Of a DNA stretch of 26,471 nucleotides, positions 17,301 to 23,824 are shown piece by piece. The notes under the pieces were generated by a model. The model was not told where the DNA came from, searched no databases, and was given only the letters and a program-made list of their open reading frames with translations. How positions within the stretch are numbered: the first letter of the stretch is position 1; every line of letters begins with the position of its first letter. Source of the stretch: an uncultured Faecalibacterium sp. (GTDB lineage Bacteria; Bacillota; Clostridia; Oscillospirales; Ruminococcaceae); the NCBI GenBank assembly GCA_902463905.1, contig CABQHF010000004.1:1-26471 (forward strand), in the 5' to 3' direction. The position numbers and the translations under genes were made by a program.

Positions 17301-20300
17301 AGCGGCTTGCTCAGTGGGCACACCGGGGCGAAGAAGGCTGGACCTACGCGCCCATGCAGGACAGCAAGGCGGCTATGGAGAAAACGATGCACGGGCTGCG
17401 GGACGGCATCAAGCGGGAAATGGACAACAGCGACCGGGCGCGGCTGGCATGGGAGAACAGCGGCCTGCAGGACGCCATTGACGAGTGGCTTCTGGACGTG
17501 AACGACAACCGGGAACGGGAGATCGAAGTGCTGCGGGCGAAGATCGAGAACGCAAAGCAGTACACCCGGGAGGATGAAAGCCCGAGCTGGACAGCGTATG
17601 TGGACGGACTGAACGACCGACTGGCAGCGCTGAAAAACGGCGGCATGGCCACCCTGAGCTCCGACGAACTGCGGGGACTGCGGGACATCATTGACCAGAC
17701 GCTGCACATCATCAGGACCGACAACGTGGTGGTGGGCGCGACCGAGGACGTGATGATCGACGAGCTTGCCGAGGGGGTGAAACTTGAGCTGACCGATGCC
17801 AAAGGCGTGAGCAAAAAGAGCGGCTTCTCCGGCAAGGTGAGCCGGGCGCTGAACAGCTACAAGATGAACACCATGAACATTGAGCGGATGTTTGAGCGGC
17901 TGGGCGGGTACACCCACGGCGGATACCTAGAGAACCTGGGCAAAATGCTGAACGATGGCCAGCGGAAGAAAACGAAGATCCTGATCGAGGGCACGAGGGT
18001 GTTTGACGAGCTGACGGGGCCGAAGCACGAGAAGGAACTTTACCACTTTACCCATGACCTTGTGGACATCGGTCTGAAAGACGACAGCGGCAAGGCGCGG
18101 AAGATCACCCACAACCAGCTGGCGGAGCTGGCGCTGCAGCTGCAGAACCGGCAGGGCGTGCACCACATCCTGCACGGCGGCCTGACGCTGGAGAACATGG
18201 AGGCGAAGCTCTCCGGCGACACGGAGCTGGCAAAGCTGGACAAGGCCACGGTGCGGGTGGGGCAGCTGACCGTGACCGACGAAGCGGGCAACAAGCTGGA
18301 CGCGGCCGCCCTGAGCCAGAACGAGGACGCCGAGCGCCGCACCCTGCTGGAAGAGGTGGACAAGCACCTGACCGACTACGACCGGGCATGGATGGCGGCC
18401 TGGAAGACCCTGAACGCCAGGATGACCGGGTACATCAACGAGACCAGCATGCTTTTGAGCGGCGTGAAGAAGGCCACCACCGAAAACTACATCCACATCA
18501 ACGTGGACGGAGACACGAACCTGGAGCAGAACAAGGGCATCCGGTACGACAACAGCGCGGCGAACCCGGGGTGGCTGAACCACCGTGTGAACAGCTCCAA
18601 ACCCATTTTGCTGGTGGGCCTTGTGCAGCAGGCCGAGACCAGCATTGAAAACACGGCCCAGTACGCGGGCATGGCGGTGCCGCTGCGGAACGCGGAAAAG
18701 GTGCTGAACAGCATGCAGGGCGGACGGACGCTGTTTGGAACCATTGGAGACGTTTGGGGCACCCCGGCGCGCGAGTACATGAACAACGCTCTGGCGGACC
18801 TGTGCGAGGTGAAGGACAGCCGGGCCGTGGGCGACGGCGTATTTGCCAAGCTGCGCAGCTACGCGGCCGCTGCGGCGCTGAACGCCAACATCAACGTGAC
18901 GCTTTTGCAGGCGGCGTCCTTACCCACGGCAGCGGCAGAGCTGGGCTGGGGCGCCACGGGCGGTGCCGCGGTGCAGTTTGGCAAGAACATCCTGCCGTGG
19001 GAGCTGACAAAAATTGAACAGCGGATGGCCGAGCACGGGGATGAGCTGCTGGCCTACCGCCTGCGGGGCACCGGCACGGGCGAGATGGCAAGCGCCAACG
19101 CGCAGAAGGGCTTTGCGGGACGCAGCCACGATGCAGCCCGGAACAGCGAGAACAAGGCGGTGCGCGGTGTGACCAGGGCGGCGGACAAGGTGATCAGCCT
19201 GTGGACGGGCGGCATCACAAAGATGGACGAGATCACGGTGGCGGCGTGCTGGCAGGGCAGCGAGAGCTATGTGAAAGCCCACCCGGAGGAATTTGCGGCC
19301 GGGGCCGAGGTGGTGAACAGCCCGGAATACTGGGCGGCGGTGAACGAGAAGTTCCAGCAGGTGGTGGAACACACCCAGCCCAACTACACCACCATGCAGC
19401 GCACGGGGTTCCAGCGGTCCGGCAACGAGATGACCAAGACCCTGATGATGTTCAGCACCCAGCGGCAGCAGAACGCGCAGATTTTGACGGCGGCCTTTGA
19501 GGACTACGCGGCGCAAAACGCATGGGTGAAGGCCCGGGAGAAAGCCTACAGGGAACACCCCGGTGCCGAAAGCAAGGCGGCGCTGGAAGAAGCACAGAAG
19601 GCGAAAGACCAGGCCGCGCTGCGGAAGATGAACGCAATCAGCAGCCAGGTGGTGCAGACGGCGGTGATCGCGGCGCTGGGCGTGGGCGTGAAATTTGGGC
19701 TGCACCGGTGGCAGGACCTGCAGGACGACAACGGCGACATGACCCCGTGGAGCGTGGCGGCGGATTTTGTGCGGCAGTACATCAAGAGCTTTGGCAGCAA
19801 CTGGACCGGCGTGAGTGAGGCCATGACGGCGGTGGACCTGGCGACATCGGGCTTTACCAGCACCCGCTCCACCATCAGCATGAACGGCATCGAAGTGCTG
19901 AACGATGTGGTGCGGAAGATCGCAAAGGTGTATCAGCTGGAAGCCAAGGACACCAGCGAGATGACCGAGAAGCAGCTGGACGCCTACAACGCCCAGATGA
20001 AGGAGGCCATTGCGGACATGCTGGGCCAGTTTGCGGCGGCACGGGGCATCCCCTACGCGAACCTGAAAAAGCAGGTGCAGGCGGTGACCGGGTGGATGGA
20101 CACTCTGGCCAACTGGAACAAGGAGGGCGGGAACTTTGACAGCCTGCCTGCCAGCGCCACCGGCCAGTATGACCGGCTGTACAACGCCTACCTGAACGGG
20201 GACACGGTGGAAGCGAAAGCCGCCATTGCAAAGCTGAACGGCATGGTGGAGGCCGGAACGATCCAGGAGAACAAGGCATACGAGCAGATGGGAAAGCGGC

Positions 20301-20836
20301 TGCAGCAGTACGAGCCCCGGGTGACCGAGGCGGCGAAGGAGACCAACGCCGACCACTGGGAAAAGCGCAAGCAGCTGGTGGACCAGATGACAAGCGAGCT
20401 CCAGCAGGCATTTGGCGGGGAACAGAGCGACGCCCACGACTGCGTGGTGAAAGCGGTGGATGCAAAGAGCAACGAGCTGCTGAAGGTGGAGAAGGGATAC
20501 GACAAGAACAGCAGCATCTATGCAGGGCTGCGGGACGCCGTGGGCGGCGGCAGCAGCGAGAGCGTACAGGAGGAGTACGACCGGCTGGTGAAGGCGGGCA
20601 AGAAGCCGGATACCGTAAAGACTGAGATCACGAAGGCGGCCAAGGCGGACTATGTGGACGGCAGCTACTACGACCGGGAGCAGCTGGCGGAGATGCTGCT
20701 GGCCCTGACCGACAAAGACGGGAACGCCCTGTACGAACAGAAGAATCTGGACGACTGGGTGAAACAGGCGGAGAAGAACGCAGAGAAGGAGGCACAGAAG
20801 GAAAACGAGTTTGACCGGCATGATCTGCTGAAGTAA
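11378..20836 (+). CDS. Giant polyvalent (ejection) protein with PBECR, zincin and MuF C-terminal domains
   Basis: A 3152-residue protein. In order: low-complexity N-terminus with a 16-residue tandem repeat (about 50-82); a Gly/Ala-rich hydrophobic region (about 390-590) that could enter a membrane; a PBECR-type nuclease-like domain (about 694-818) with VKHITNRHAGG; and a structured repeat pair (about 828-882). Next come a zincin-like site HETLH (1162-1166) with a downstream EEITADAM; a MuF C-terminal-like domain (about 1346-1520); a duplicated 52-residue tail (to about 1580); and a long charged coiled coil (about 1831-1932). The C-terminal third contains a hydrophobic segment VVQTAVIAALGVGVKFGL (about 2755-2772). 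This matches phage polyvalent proteins, thought to be injected with DNA to act in the new host. The start has AAGGAGAAGAG just upstream. Effector activity is inferred; nuclease catalytic residues beyond the His are not certain. Confidence 0.85.
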   Translation: MGWSVDEVRRRREALEKEDAKKKAAAAAKASTNTKAAGTAKSGGSTGVMAGAPLAAGLSTEKSVPAGAPLATGLSTAKAGTAKTGGTAGSKKTSTPAWTGGTRQVLGTVSADTLGKQVLADMASNTGSPVATDRQEDYEPGWNYAGSDNTPKQRAIAQGTYGSYAKAAQKVGDTLAKDRPTDRFDELNQWMDESPRHRQLVSLMRQGKSGTEDAMALGSSTGDNAAAVREEYSPGELLKMGYTAEEINGARRYIREYDALPVTDRAVRRTADTTKGIAATVASAVPMAGEMITQGVKDIRATQKNEAALDKELEGDARGKELKDRITAVDMDYNPQYTDADLRGMGYSQSEIDEMRSRIAGTVQKTALDKDTSLGYQLYHYGQQRTEAAQAGLSPAAKTAMGVATSAAENLAVAGVSPYLVLPVLSAQGAAESMGQDAEKGTSAGQAVGVGLAKFGAGWAINSVGVADMARSMGVDYARDTVAGKLADLVRSSKLMNKLGSSQVAKNTISGGVDNAVQAFVETYADKIIDAALGGDQQAADELLQSDTFLQALQSGLTGGASGALGGAVGTGLGAMSRTLDARAGTETAAPVQVDTESRAADAAAAQRALEERAQEQTGAELPQPPADSSSPGEGALKVAETADRTEETAVNDDPAVHTPAQNASIAQYKDSVDEKMAEYVDRVRAGETLAPYMVTETSDRMRSAMQELTGLAKVGSVTMLDANGVKHITNRHAGGDGSADATMKESADVARAAYVLNNFDNAYLATRKADGYYTANRKKAPIVIFEKKIDGSHIIVEAVTDAKKSKNFIVSEYLSSVGVPEKEIAKVLQPSMDAVADPRDTSETLSADPSAIPMAEVLRSPVNAVASPGDNARNVVADPSTGDSRGSGAKSAETGDKSLSETPLRPTSETAMQRTGSSPDGTPATTVTQQTGKVNGDTVEKAGESVESGPAEYADVALKADPAALKTDSWTRGEQLDTARTLARNARMSTQAVQTVVNNMPEGIGAEIYAPAAASLYRLGVNGEGASFDEALRMTGKGSALSGRVQQVLALGDAGRTALNLAYLQGKGEAERYQETRAAELGKQPGKAALRDDAGTYYKADGSVSKGTRADDALIELSAKASGVAAQRVVQGLANNAKGLIQSAAGKVFYSSEADAATVMHETLHELNRWDNAGGQELIDTFEHYLVQQNGMDSVQELVQSYLDRYERAGQQLTYNQAMEEITADAMRSIFGTEEDFRNYVRQQAAEARMNAQAQKRSNRVMQKIETLLQKVLTDIKTLLGAEPDNAAARAARTLTETQLKDLRQIYFNHQADAGTNYRAALEANGGMEKAAAADAAAAEGERYSIDPDYAEKIDEWDKDGRSDDETFVLGSTGDTLQGLGARESDIYMNSDKINRILHDHPEMTLNEIKRIPEVLDDPVMVLTSQNKGRSQQNTRLVMFGSVKAKDGRPVMCILDLRPVENHIVINDMQKLTSAYTKDTNPVQFVRNSDVLYASENKKRTTALLRSLGFEMPSELQPCGSIGSIAYWKDGVKLEGVKFTELEMNGDTNKKGANVLLRSHGFEMPSELQRYGSMESIAQETAENKYQLDVDSEDVEAAKAQSVGDGGAETRTVARVVELADKAQVSDESLDRIARKVTKAADSRADVKTLTSRLAALRNYLSGGSVDWAQAHGFVLDMAQQVMEGSAKKNDELWKAYPDLHKMGMSLEKGSKDYNEVLYKYGSWAEARKELAKHGVSLTLTKKGEVSRWDADFTELQGIGGGLFPTETPSSAADALEAMAAAHDAIRPTMESAYDSDWDAAKQELAMEIWGEYLGLPGVANSRNAKLRAEFKVRTQQMNEQARRHSLALQAQANLDAARQRANDRQKMRKGYAEALSQAESKAAKAQQAADARVQKAREQAALAQAKNAERLAKLRDSRDKDNTRRAIRKATGQLTKMFERPTADKYVPEYLLDKVRPVLQLANEAIGNRETAQRLAQWAHRGEEGWTYAPMQDSKAAMEKTMHGLRDGIKREMDNSDRARLAWENSGLQDAIDEWLLDVNDNREREIEVLRAKIENAKQYTREDESPSWTAYVDGLNDRLAALKNGGMATLSSDELRGLRDIIDQTLHIIRTDNVVVGATEDVMIDELAEGVKLELTDAKGVSKKSGFSGKVSRALNSYKMNTMNIERMFERLGGYTHGGYLENLGKMLNDGQRKKTKILIEGTRVFDELTGPKHEKELYHFTHDLVDIGLKDDSGKARKITHNQLAELALQLQNRQGVHHILHGGLTLENMEAKLSGDTELAKLDKATVRVGQLTVTDEAGNKLDAAALSQNEDAERRTLLEEVDKHLTDYDRAWMAAWKTLNARMTGYINETSMLLSGVKKATTENYIHINVDGDTNLEQNKGIRYDNSAANPGWLNHRVNSSKPILLVGLVQQAETSIENTAQYAGMAVPLRNAEKVLNSMQGGRTLFGTIGDVWGTPAREYMNNALADLCEVKDSRAVGDGVFAKLRSYAAAAALNANINVTLLQAASLPTAAAELGWGATGGAAVQFGKNILPWELTKIEQRMAEHGDELLAYRLRGTGTGEMASANAQKGFAGRSHDAARNSENKAVRGVTRAADKVISLWTGGITKMDEITVAACWQGSESYVKAHPEEFAAGAEVVNSPEYWAAVNEKFQQVVEHTQPNYTTMQRTGFQRSGNEMTKTLMMFSTQRQQNAQILTAAFEDYAAQNAWVKAREKAYREHPGAESKAALEEAQKAKDQAALRKMNAISSQVVQTAVIAALGVGVKFGLHRWQDLQDDNGDMTPWSVAADFVRQYIKSFGSNWTGVSEAMTAVDLATSGFTSTRSTISMNGIEVLNDVVRKIAKVYQLEAKDTSEMTEKQLDAYNAQMKEAIADMLGQFAAARGIPYANLKKQVQAVTGWMDTLANWNKEGGNFDSLPASATGQYDRLYNAYLNGDTVEAKAAIAKLNGMVEAGTIQENKAYEQMGKRLQQYEPRVTEAAKETNADHWEKRKQLVDQMTSELQQAFGGEQSDAHDCVVKAVDAKSNELLKVEKGYDKNSSIYAGLRDAVGGGSSESVQEEYDRLVKAGKKPDTVKTEITKAAKADYVDGSYYDREQLAEMLLALTDKDGNALYEQKNLDDWVKQAEKNAEKEAQKENEFDRHDLLK
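11525..11607. repeat. 48-base tandem repeat with perfect palindrome
   Basis: Two units, offset 48 bases, encode AGAPLAAGLSTEKSVP and AGAPLATGLSTAKAGT. The second unit contains GCCAGCGGG (11569-11577), TGC, and CCCGCTGGC (11581-11589), a perfect 9-bp inverted repeat with a three-base loop. It lies in the low-complexity N-terminus of the giant protein. Confidence 0.75.
13239..13292. repeat. Palindromic repeat inserted in frame in giant gene
   Basis: CTCCCTCAGCCGCCTGCGGA followed by AGCTCCCCCGGGGAGGGCGCC encodes LPQPPADSSSPGEGAL in a linker before the PBECR domain. It corresponds to the scaffold-gene copy (4366-4420, LPQPPAGGSPLKEGA), although the two host proteins are unrelated. Confidence 0.7.
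13739..13775 (-). terminator. Possible intrinsic terminator on minus strand inside PBECR domain
   Basis: Read on the minus strand, CGGCTTCCAC (13775-13766), a six-base loop and GTGGGAGCCG (13759-13750) form a 10-bp stem with one G-U pair. A short gap and seven T (13745-13739) follow. On the plus strand the same position is a C-A mismatch, so the fold is better on the minus strand. It overlaps codons for GSHIIVEAV, so chance from coding constraint is possible. Confidence 0.4.
13859..14020. repeat. Tandem pair of structured 72-base repeats after PBECR domain
   Basis: Units begin at 13859 and 13949 (90-base offset, 72-base similar part, 18-base spacer). Each can fold as a three-way junction. 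P1 pairs TCTGCA/TGCAGA (13861-13866 with 13918-13923) in unit 1 and TCTGCGA/TCGCAGA (13951-13957 with 14007-14013) in unit 2, with a compensatory A-T to G-C change. P2 pairs CTCT/AGAG in unit 1 and TCCCC/GGGGA in unit 2, with a one-base register shift. P3 is a small hairpin around CCGAA. CCGAAACGT is kept in both but is read in different frames (13905 versus 13996). Fourteen codons differ in meaning and only one silently. Conservation is therefore at the nucleotide level. The functional strand is unknown. Confidence 0.6.
15872..15943 (-). ncRNA. Candidate antisense small RNA, copy 1
   Basis: A predicted 72-nt transcript runs against the giant gene at the end of its MuF domain. It would start at 15943, six bases after a TATACT box, with GGAACCAC. 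That segment pairs with GTGGTTC (15885-15879) directly before seven T (15878-15872), so the closing stem is also the terminator. Inside are GTTGC/GCAAC and CTAGGC/GCCTAG, the latter around an ATTTCGAA loop. Copy 2, 156 bases away, has the same length and 58 of 72 identical bases, with compensatory changes at stem positions 4:63 (A-U to G-C) and 25:40 (A-U to U-A). The target could be the mRNA it overlaps or the protein domain; both are speculation. Confidence 0.6.
15950..15978 (-). promoter_or_regulatory. Sigma70-type promoter for antisense RNA copy 1
   Basis: On the minus strand TTGACG (15978-15973), exactly 17 bases, then TATACT (15955-15950). The first base of the structured RNA is six bases further. 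The match is close to consensus, in a gene whose surroundings are very GC-rich and contain few such boxes. Confidence 0.65.
16028..16099 (-). ncRNA. Candidate antisense small RNA, copy 2
   Basis: This second 72-nt unit has the same geometry as copy 1. The predicted start is at 16099 with GGAGCCA, pairing with TGGCTCC (16040-16034), then six T (16033-16028). The inner stems TTGC/GCAA and TTGGC/GCCAA-like are partly weaker than in copy 1 (one U-U and one G-G mismatch), while the closing stem gains a G-C pair at its base. On the plus strand it encodes LLRSHGFEMPSELQ, nearly the same as LLRSLGFEMPSELQ in copy 1. Confidence 0.55.
16106..16134 (-). promoter_or_regulatory. Sigma70-type promoter for antisense RNA copy 2
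   Basis: On the minus strand TTGTTT (16134-16129), 17 bases, TATACT (16111-16106), six bases to the predicted start. The -35 box is weaker than in copy 1 and lies outside the duplicated segment, while the -10 box is inside it. Confidence 0.5.
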
Positions 20837-20841
20837 ACAAG

Positions 20842-20884
20842 AGCACCCCGGCGGCCGGAAATGGCTGCCGGGGTGCTTGTGTTT
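20842..20884. terminator. Bidirectional terminator between giant gene and yafQ
   Basis: AGCACCCCGGCGGCC (20842-20856), a six-base loop and GGCTGCCGGGGTGCT (20863-20877) form a 15-base stem with one G-T. TTGTGTTT follows on the plus strand and TTGTTT on the minus strand. It separates the convergent giant gene and yafQ. Confidence 0.8.
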
Positions 20885-20887
20885 CCA

Positions 20888-21163
20888 TCAGTCAAACAAA
20901 TCAGAATGCGTACCTGTGCGGAACAGGAAGAGCATGAGCTGCTCACCGTCCACGCGATAGATCAAAAGCCAATCGGGACGGATGTGGCATTCACGAAAGC
21001 CGATGTAGTCACCGGTGAGATCGTGATCACGGTTCTTTTCTGGCAGGGGCTGCTGTGCGGCCAGCTGGTCTACGATGGATTCCAGCAGGCCAAGATCACA
21101 GCCGCGCTTAGCTGCGAGCTTGAGATCTTTTTTGAAGCGATTGGAAAGAACGACCTCAAGCAT
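20888..21163 (-). CDS. yafQ: YafQ-family type II toxin (mRNA endonuclease)
   Basis: A 91-residue RelE/ParE-superfamily toxin expected to cut mRNA at the ribosome. Visible signatures are RFKKDLKLAAKRG near the N-terminus, the DHDLTGDYIGFRECHIRPDW block (about 46-65), LLIYRVDGEQLMLFLFRTG and the C-terminal THSDLF typical of YafQ. Family catalytic residues (His, Asp, and a C-terminal His before D-L-F) are present. Its ATG overlaps the antitoxin stop by eight bases (ATGCTTGA), so it is translated after the antitoxin. It is placed opposite to the phage late genes. Confidence 0.93.
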   Translation of the reverse strand: MLEVVLSNRFKKDLKLAAKRGCDLGLLESIVDQLAAQQPLPEKNRDHDLTGDYIGFRECHIRPDWLLIYRVDGEQLMLFLFRTGTHSDLFD

Positions 21164-21437
21164 TGGACAATACCTCGTTCATGGCATCGTGAAAGGATGC
21201 GTAACGGGGGTAATTTTCAGGGTGCGCCTTCATGGCGGAGTATTCGTTCAAGGCAGCGGCGGTCTCCGCATTGGGAATTTCCCGCGAGACGGGGAACGGC
21301 AGGCCCTGAACGCGGACTGCCTGCTTCAGAAAGATGGTGACTGCGGTGGAGAGATCCATGCCGAGATCGGAAAAAAGCTCCTGACTGGAACGCTTGAGAT
21401 CTGCATCCAGACTGATGTTGGTGCTTACTTTAGCCAT
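21156..21437 (-). CDS. dinJ: DinJ/RelB-family antitoxin
   Basis: A 93-residue antitoxin. The N-terminal ribbon-helix-helix MAKVSTNISLDADLKRSSQE through DLSTAVTIFLKQAV binds DNA. The C-terminus (NEYSAMKAHPENYPRYASF) should wrap the YafQ toxin. The start at 21437 has GAAGGAGG upstream. A longer in-frame extension is open to 23024, but it is only the shadow of the tail-fibre gene and has no ribosome site. The antitoxin is expected to repress its own promoter alone and better with the toxin. Confidence 0.93.
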   Translation of the reverse strand: MAKVSTNISLDADLKRSSQELFSDLGMDLSTAVTIFLKQAVRVQGLPFPVSREIPNAETAAALNEYSAMKAHPENYPRYASFHDAMNEVLSNA

Positions 21438-21460
21438 GACGAAAACCTCCTTCAGAACTA

Positions 21461-21499
21461 TTCTATGCTTAGAATAACATGATATGCGCATGATGTCAA
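21461..21499 (-). promoter_or_regulatory. dinJ-yafQ promoter and probable operator
   Basis: TTGACA (21499-21494), 17 bases, TATTCT (21476-21471) on the minus strand is a near-consensus promoter. TTCTAAGCATAGAA (21474-21461) is an inverted repeat that overlaps the -10 box and is a natural site for the ribbon-helix-helix antitoxin. Confidence 0.75.
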
Positions 21500-21620
21500 C
21501 ACGATGCACACATAAAATAGGAAATTCTCTTTTTGCAACCCTTGTTTTGCGTGCGAAAGTCCGCAGGTTTTTTGTGCAGCGGAGTGCGGTAGACTGGAAG
21601 GGCGAAAGGAGGAGACGCGA

Positions 21621-23168
21621 ATGCGTGTGAAGATCTTGAAGCGCAGTTTTGCCGGGGCGGAGTTTGCCCCGGACGTGCGGGTGCTGAAGGTGGGCGGCCA
21701 GAGCAGCGCCGGGGTGGAAAAGCTGGAATTTGAGCTGCCGGCAGAATGGCAGGGCCTGAGCGTGACGCTGCATGTGCAGTGGCTGGACGGCACCCTGCCC
21801 GCACCGGTGCTGCTGGACGACGAAGACAGCGTGGCGGTGGACAAGACCCTGACGGCCAGCCCCGGCGGCCAGTGGATGCTGCTGGCCCTGGGTGCGGACG
21901 GTTACCGGGCCCTGACAAAGCCCACCAAGTACGAGTGCTACAGCACTCTGAACACCGACGGAGACGTGGAAATCAGCCCCACCCAGTACGAGACCTTTGT
22001 GGCCCGGGTGCTGGAATACTCCAACACGGCGCAGCAGGCCGCAGCCAGCGCAAAGGCCAACGCCGAGACGGCGGCCACCGCAGCAACCCGGGCGGTGAAT
22101 GCCAAGGGCCAGGCAGAGACGGCGGCCCGGACGGCAACGGCAGGGGCTGAAAACTCTGAAAATTCGGCGGCGAGGGCAGAGGCAGCAGCCCACCGGGCAG
22201 AGCTGGCGGCACCGGAGACCGGGAAGGTGGTGAGCGTCAACGGCAAGGGAGGCGTGGTGATCCTGACGGCCCAGGACCTGGGAGCAGTGCCCCAGGACAG
22301 TGACCAGGTGGTGAAAAGTCTGACCCTGGCAGGAAAAACCCTGACGGTGGAGCTGGGAGACGGAAGCAGGCGGACCTTTACCACCCAGGACACCACCAGC
22401 CTGACGGCCATGACCGGGGTGCTGGAAACGGCCCACGGAGGCACCGGGAAGGAGACCCCGTTGACGGCTGAGGATGTGGGGGCGGTGGAAGCGGGGAGCA
22501 GCGTGTACATCAAGGCGCTGACGGTGCAGGGCAACACAATGACCGTGACCAAGGGCGACGGCAGCACCGAGACCGTGATGCTGGCCCAGGAGTATGTGCT
22601 GCCTGCCGCCACCGCTTCCCAGCTGGGCGGCGTGAAGGTGGGGGACTACCTGGACATCACCCCGGACGGCACCCTGAGCGGCAAGACCCTCAACGACAAG
22701 ATCGCTGCCGCCGTGGCGGTAAAGTCGGAGCCCCGGCTGGTGTGGAACCACTACGAAGAAACCGGAAAAAAGTGGAAAACCTACGATATCAAAATGCCAG
22801 ACGGCCTGGACTACGTGCACGTCAAGACGAGGTACAACGACAGTTCCAGCGCATACGGTGAAGAAGTAGACATTGCAAAAGGTTGCACGGTCAATCATAG
22901 CTTCGGCCATGGCACTGGAATTTTCGCATCCAACACGACTTTCCAGACAAACGGGACCCTGCACTTTGCAACAGAATCGGCGACCGGCGGTTACACCGTA
23001 GAGATCTGGCTCACCGGCTACCATTACCCTACGCTGGCCGAGCTGCTGACCGAGACGCAGACCGCGCAGGCGGACACGGATGCCCTGGCGGTAGATCAGG
23101 AGTACCGCGTCGCCATGCTGGAGCTGGGGCTGACCGACGACACCACCACTGACACAAGCACCACATAA
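21621..23168 (+). CDS. Tail fibre / receptor-binding protein
   Basis: A 515-residue protein with a three-part build: an N-terminal beta domain (about 1-125, like BppU-type attachment domains); an Ala-rich coiled coil (about 135-195, repeats of AAASAKANAETAATAA type); then a fibre shaft of repeated modules. The shaft has VNGKGGVVILTAQDLGAVPQ and ATASQLGGVKVGDYLDIT, motifs seen in many phage fibres. The segment 22740-23020 is less GC-rich with different codon use and probably forms the host-binding tip; a C-terminal helix with Thr-rich end follows. AAGGAGG lies nine bases before the ATG. The toxin-antitoxin pair separates it from the ejection genes, so it may have a promoter in 21500-21600 that I cannot place firmly. 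Confidence 0.82.
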   Translation: MRVKILKRSFAGAEFAPDVRVLKVGGQSSAGVEKLEFELPAEWQGLSVTLHVQWLDGTLPAPVLLDDEDSVAVDKTLTASPGGQWMLLALGADGYRALTKPTKYECYSTLNTDGDVEISPTQYETFVARVLEYSNTAQQAAASAKANAETAATAATRAVNAKGQAETAARTATAGAENSENSAARAEAAAHRAELAAPETGKVVSVNGKGGVVILTAQDLGAVPQDSDQVVKSLTLAGKTLTVELGDGSRRTFTTQDTTSLTAMTGVLETAHGGTGKETPLTAEDVGAVEAGSSVYIKALTVQGNTMTVTKGDGSTETVMLAQEYVLPAATASQLGGVKVGDYLDITPDGTLSGKTLNDKIAAAVAVKSEPRLVWNHYEETGKKWKTYDIKMPDGLDYVHVKTRYNDSSSAYGEEVDIAKGCTVNHSFGHGTGIFASNTTFQTNGTLHFATESATGGYTVEIWLTGYHYPTLAELLTETQTAQADTDALAVDQEYRVAMLELGLTDDTTTDTSTT

Positions 23169-23181
23169 GGAGGTAAAAACT

Positions 23182-23343
23182 ATGTTGTATCGTATCTGTA
23201 AACGCCTGATCGAGCGCGGCCAGACCGCTGGCCTTGCGGAAAAAATTGATGTTTTTTACGCCCTCGGCCGCATCACCGAGGACGAGTATAAAGAGCTGTC
23301 TGAGCTGCTGGCCGAAAAGACCGGCGAAAAGAGTGAGGAGTGA
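23182..23343 (+). CDS. XkdX-like small protein
   Basis: A 53-residue frame: MLYRICKRLIERGQ at the start, then KIDVFYALGRITEDEYKELS and a Lys/Glu-rich end. The 'GLAEKIDVFYALGRITxDEYxEL' pattern is typical of XkdX-family small proteins between fibre and lysis genes. TAAGGAGG precedes it by eight bases, and it starts 13 bases after the fibre stop. Its role is not known. Confidence 0.8.
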   Translation: MLYRICKRLIERGQTAGLAEKIDVFYALGRITEDEYKELSELLAEKTGEKSEE

Positions 23344-23347
23344 GCCT

Positions 23348-23761
23348 ATGGCAATCAAAGAGTATTCCTTGGCCAAGGACGGGGCCAGGCAGCTGGCACC
23401 GGGCTTTAAGGTGCGGGAGTTCCGGTGCCGCGACGGCAGCGACGCTATCATGATCGACCAGACCCTTGTGGTGCTGCTGCAGGCCATCCGGGAGCACTTT
23501 GGCAAGGCGGTGGTCATCACCAGCGGCTACCGCACGGCCACCCACAACACCGCTGTGGGTGGTGCAAAATCCAGCCAGCACCTGCTGGGCCGGGCGGCTG
23601 ACATCCAGGTGGCGGACACCACCGTGGAGGCCGTGGCCGCCTACGCCGAGAGCCTGATGCCGGACTGGGGCGGCGTTGGCCGCTACCCCGTCAAGGCAGG
23701 CTGCACCAAGGGCTGGGTGCATGTGGACACCCGGCCCAACAAGAGCCGGTGGGTGGGCTGA
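23348..23761 (+). CDS. Endolysin, peptidase M15A (D,D-carboxypeptidase-like)
   Basis: A 137-residue zinc peptidase that cuts the peptide part of peptidoglycan. The metal motif SSQHLLGRAADI (S-x-H-x6-D) at about residues 76-88 and the later GWVHVD give the His, Asp and His ligands, and SGYRTATHN is the usual preceding segment. No separate wall-binding domain is present. The start at 23348 has GAGGAG upstream; an earlier in-frame opening at 23234 would overlap the XkdX-like gene and is rejected. Two holin genes follow, completing a lysis cassette. Confidence 0.93.
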   Translation: MAIKEYSLAKDGARQLAPGFKVREFRCRDGSDAIMIDQTLVVLLQAIREHFGKAVVITSGYRTATHNTAVGGAKSSQHLLGRAADIQVADTTVEAVAAYAESLMPDWGGVGRYPVKAGCTKGWVHVDTRPNKSRWVG

Positions 23762-23824
23762 TCGCCTCACGGCACCCCGCTTTGAGACGATTAAAACGAA
23801 AATGAGACGAAAGGAGGAAGTGAC

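Noticed and set aside
18920..20821. 633-codon minus-strand frame opposite the giant gene
   Set aside because: Shadow of GC-rich codons; no motif, promoter or ribosome site.
11378..20836. Giant protein as an N4-like virion RNA polymerase
   Set aside because: Size and capsid type suggested it, but no T7-like polymerase motifs are visible and other domains explain several parts.
21156..23024. 622-codon minus-strand reading of the antitoxin with a long N-terminal extension
   Set aside because: The extension is the complement of the tail-fibre gene; promoter and ribosome site sit right before the ATG at 21437.
23234..23347. N-terminal extension of the endolysin
   Set aside because: It overlaps the XkdX-like gene in another frame and lacks family similarity; GAGGAG supports the start at 23348.
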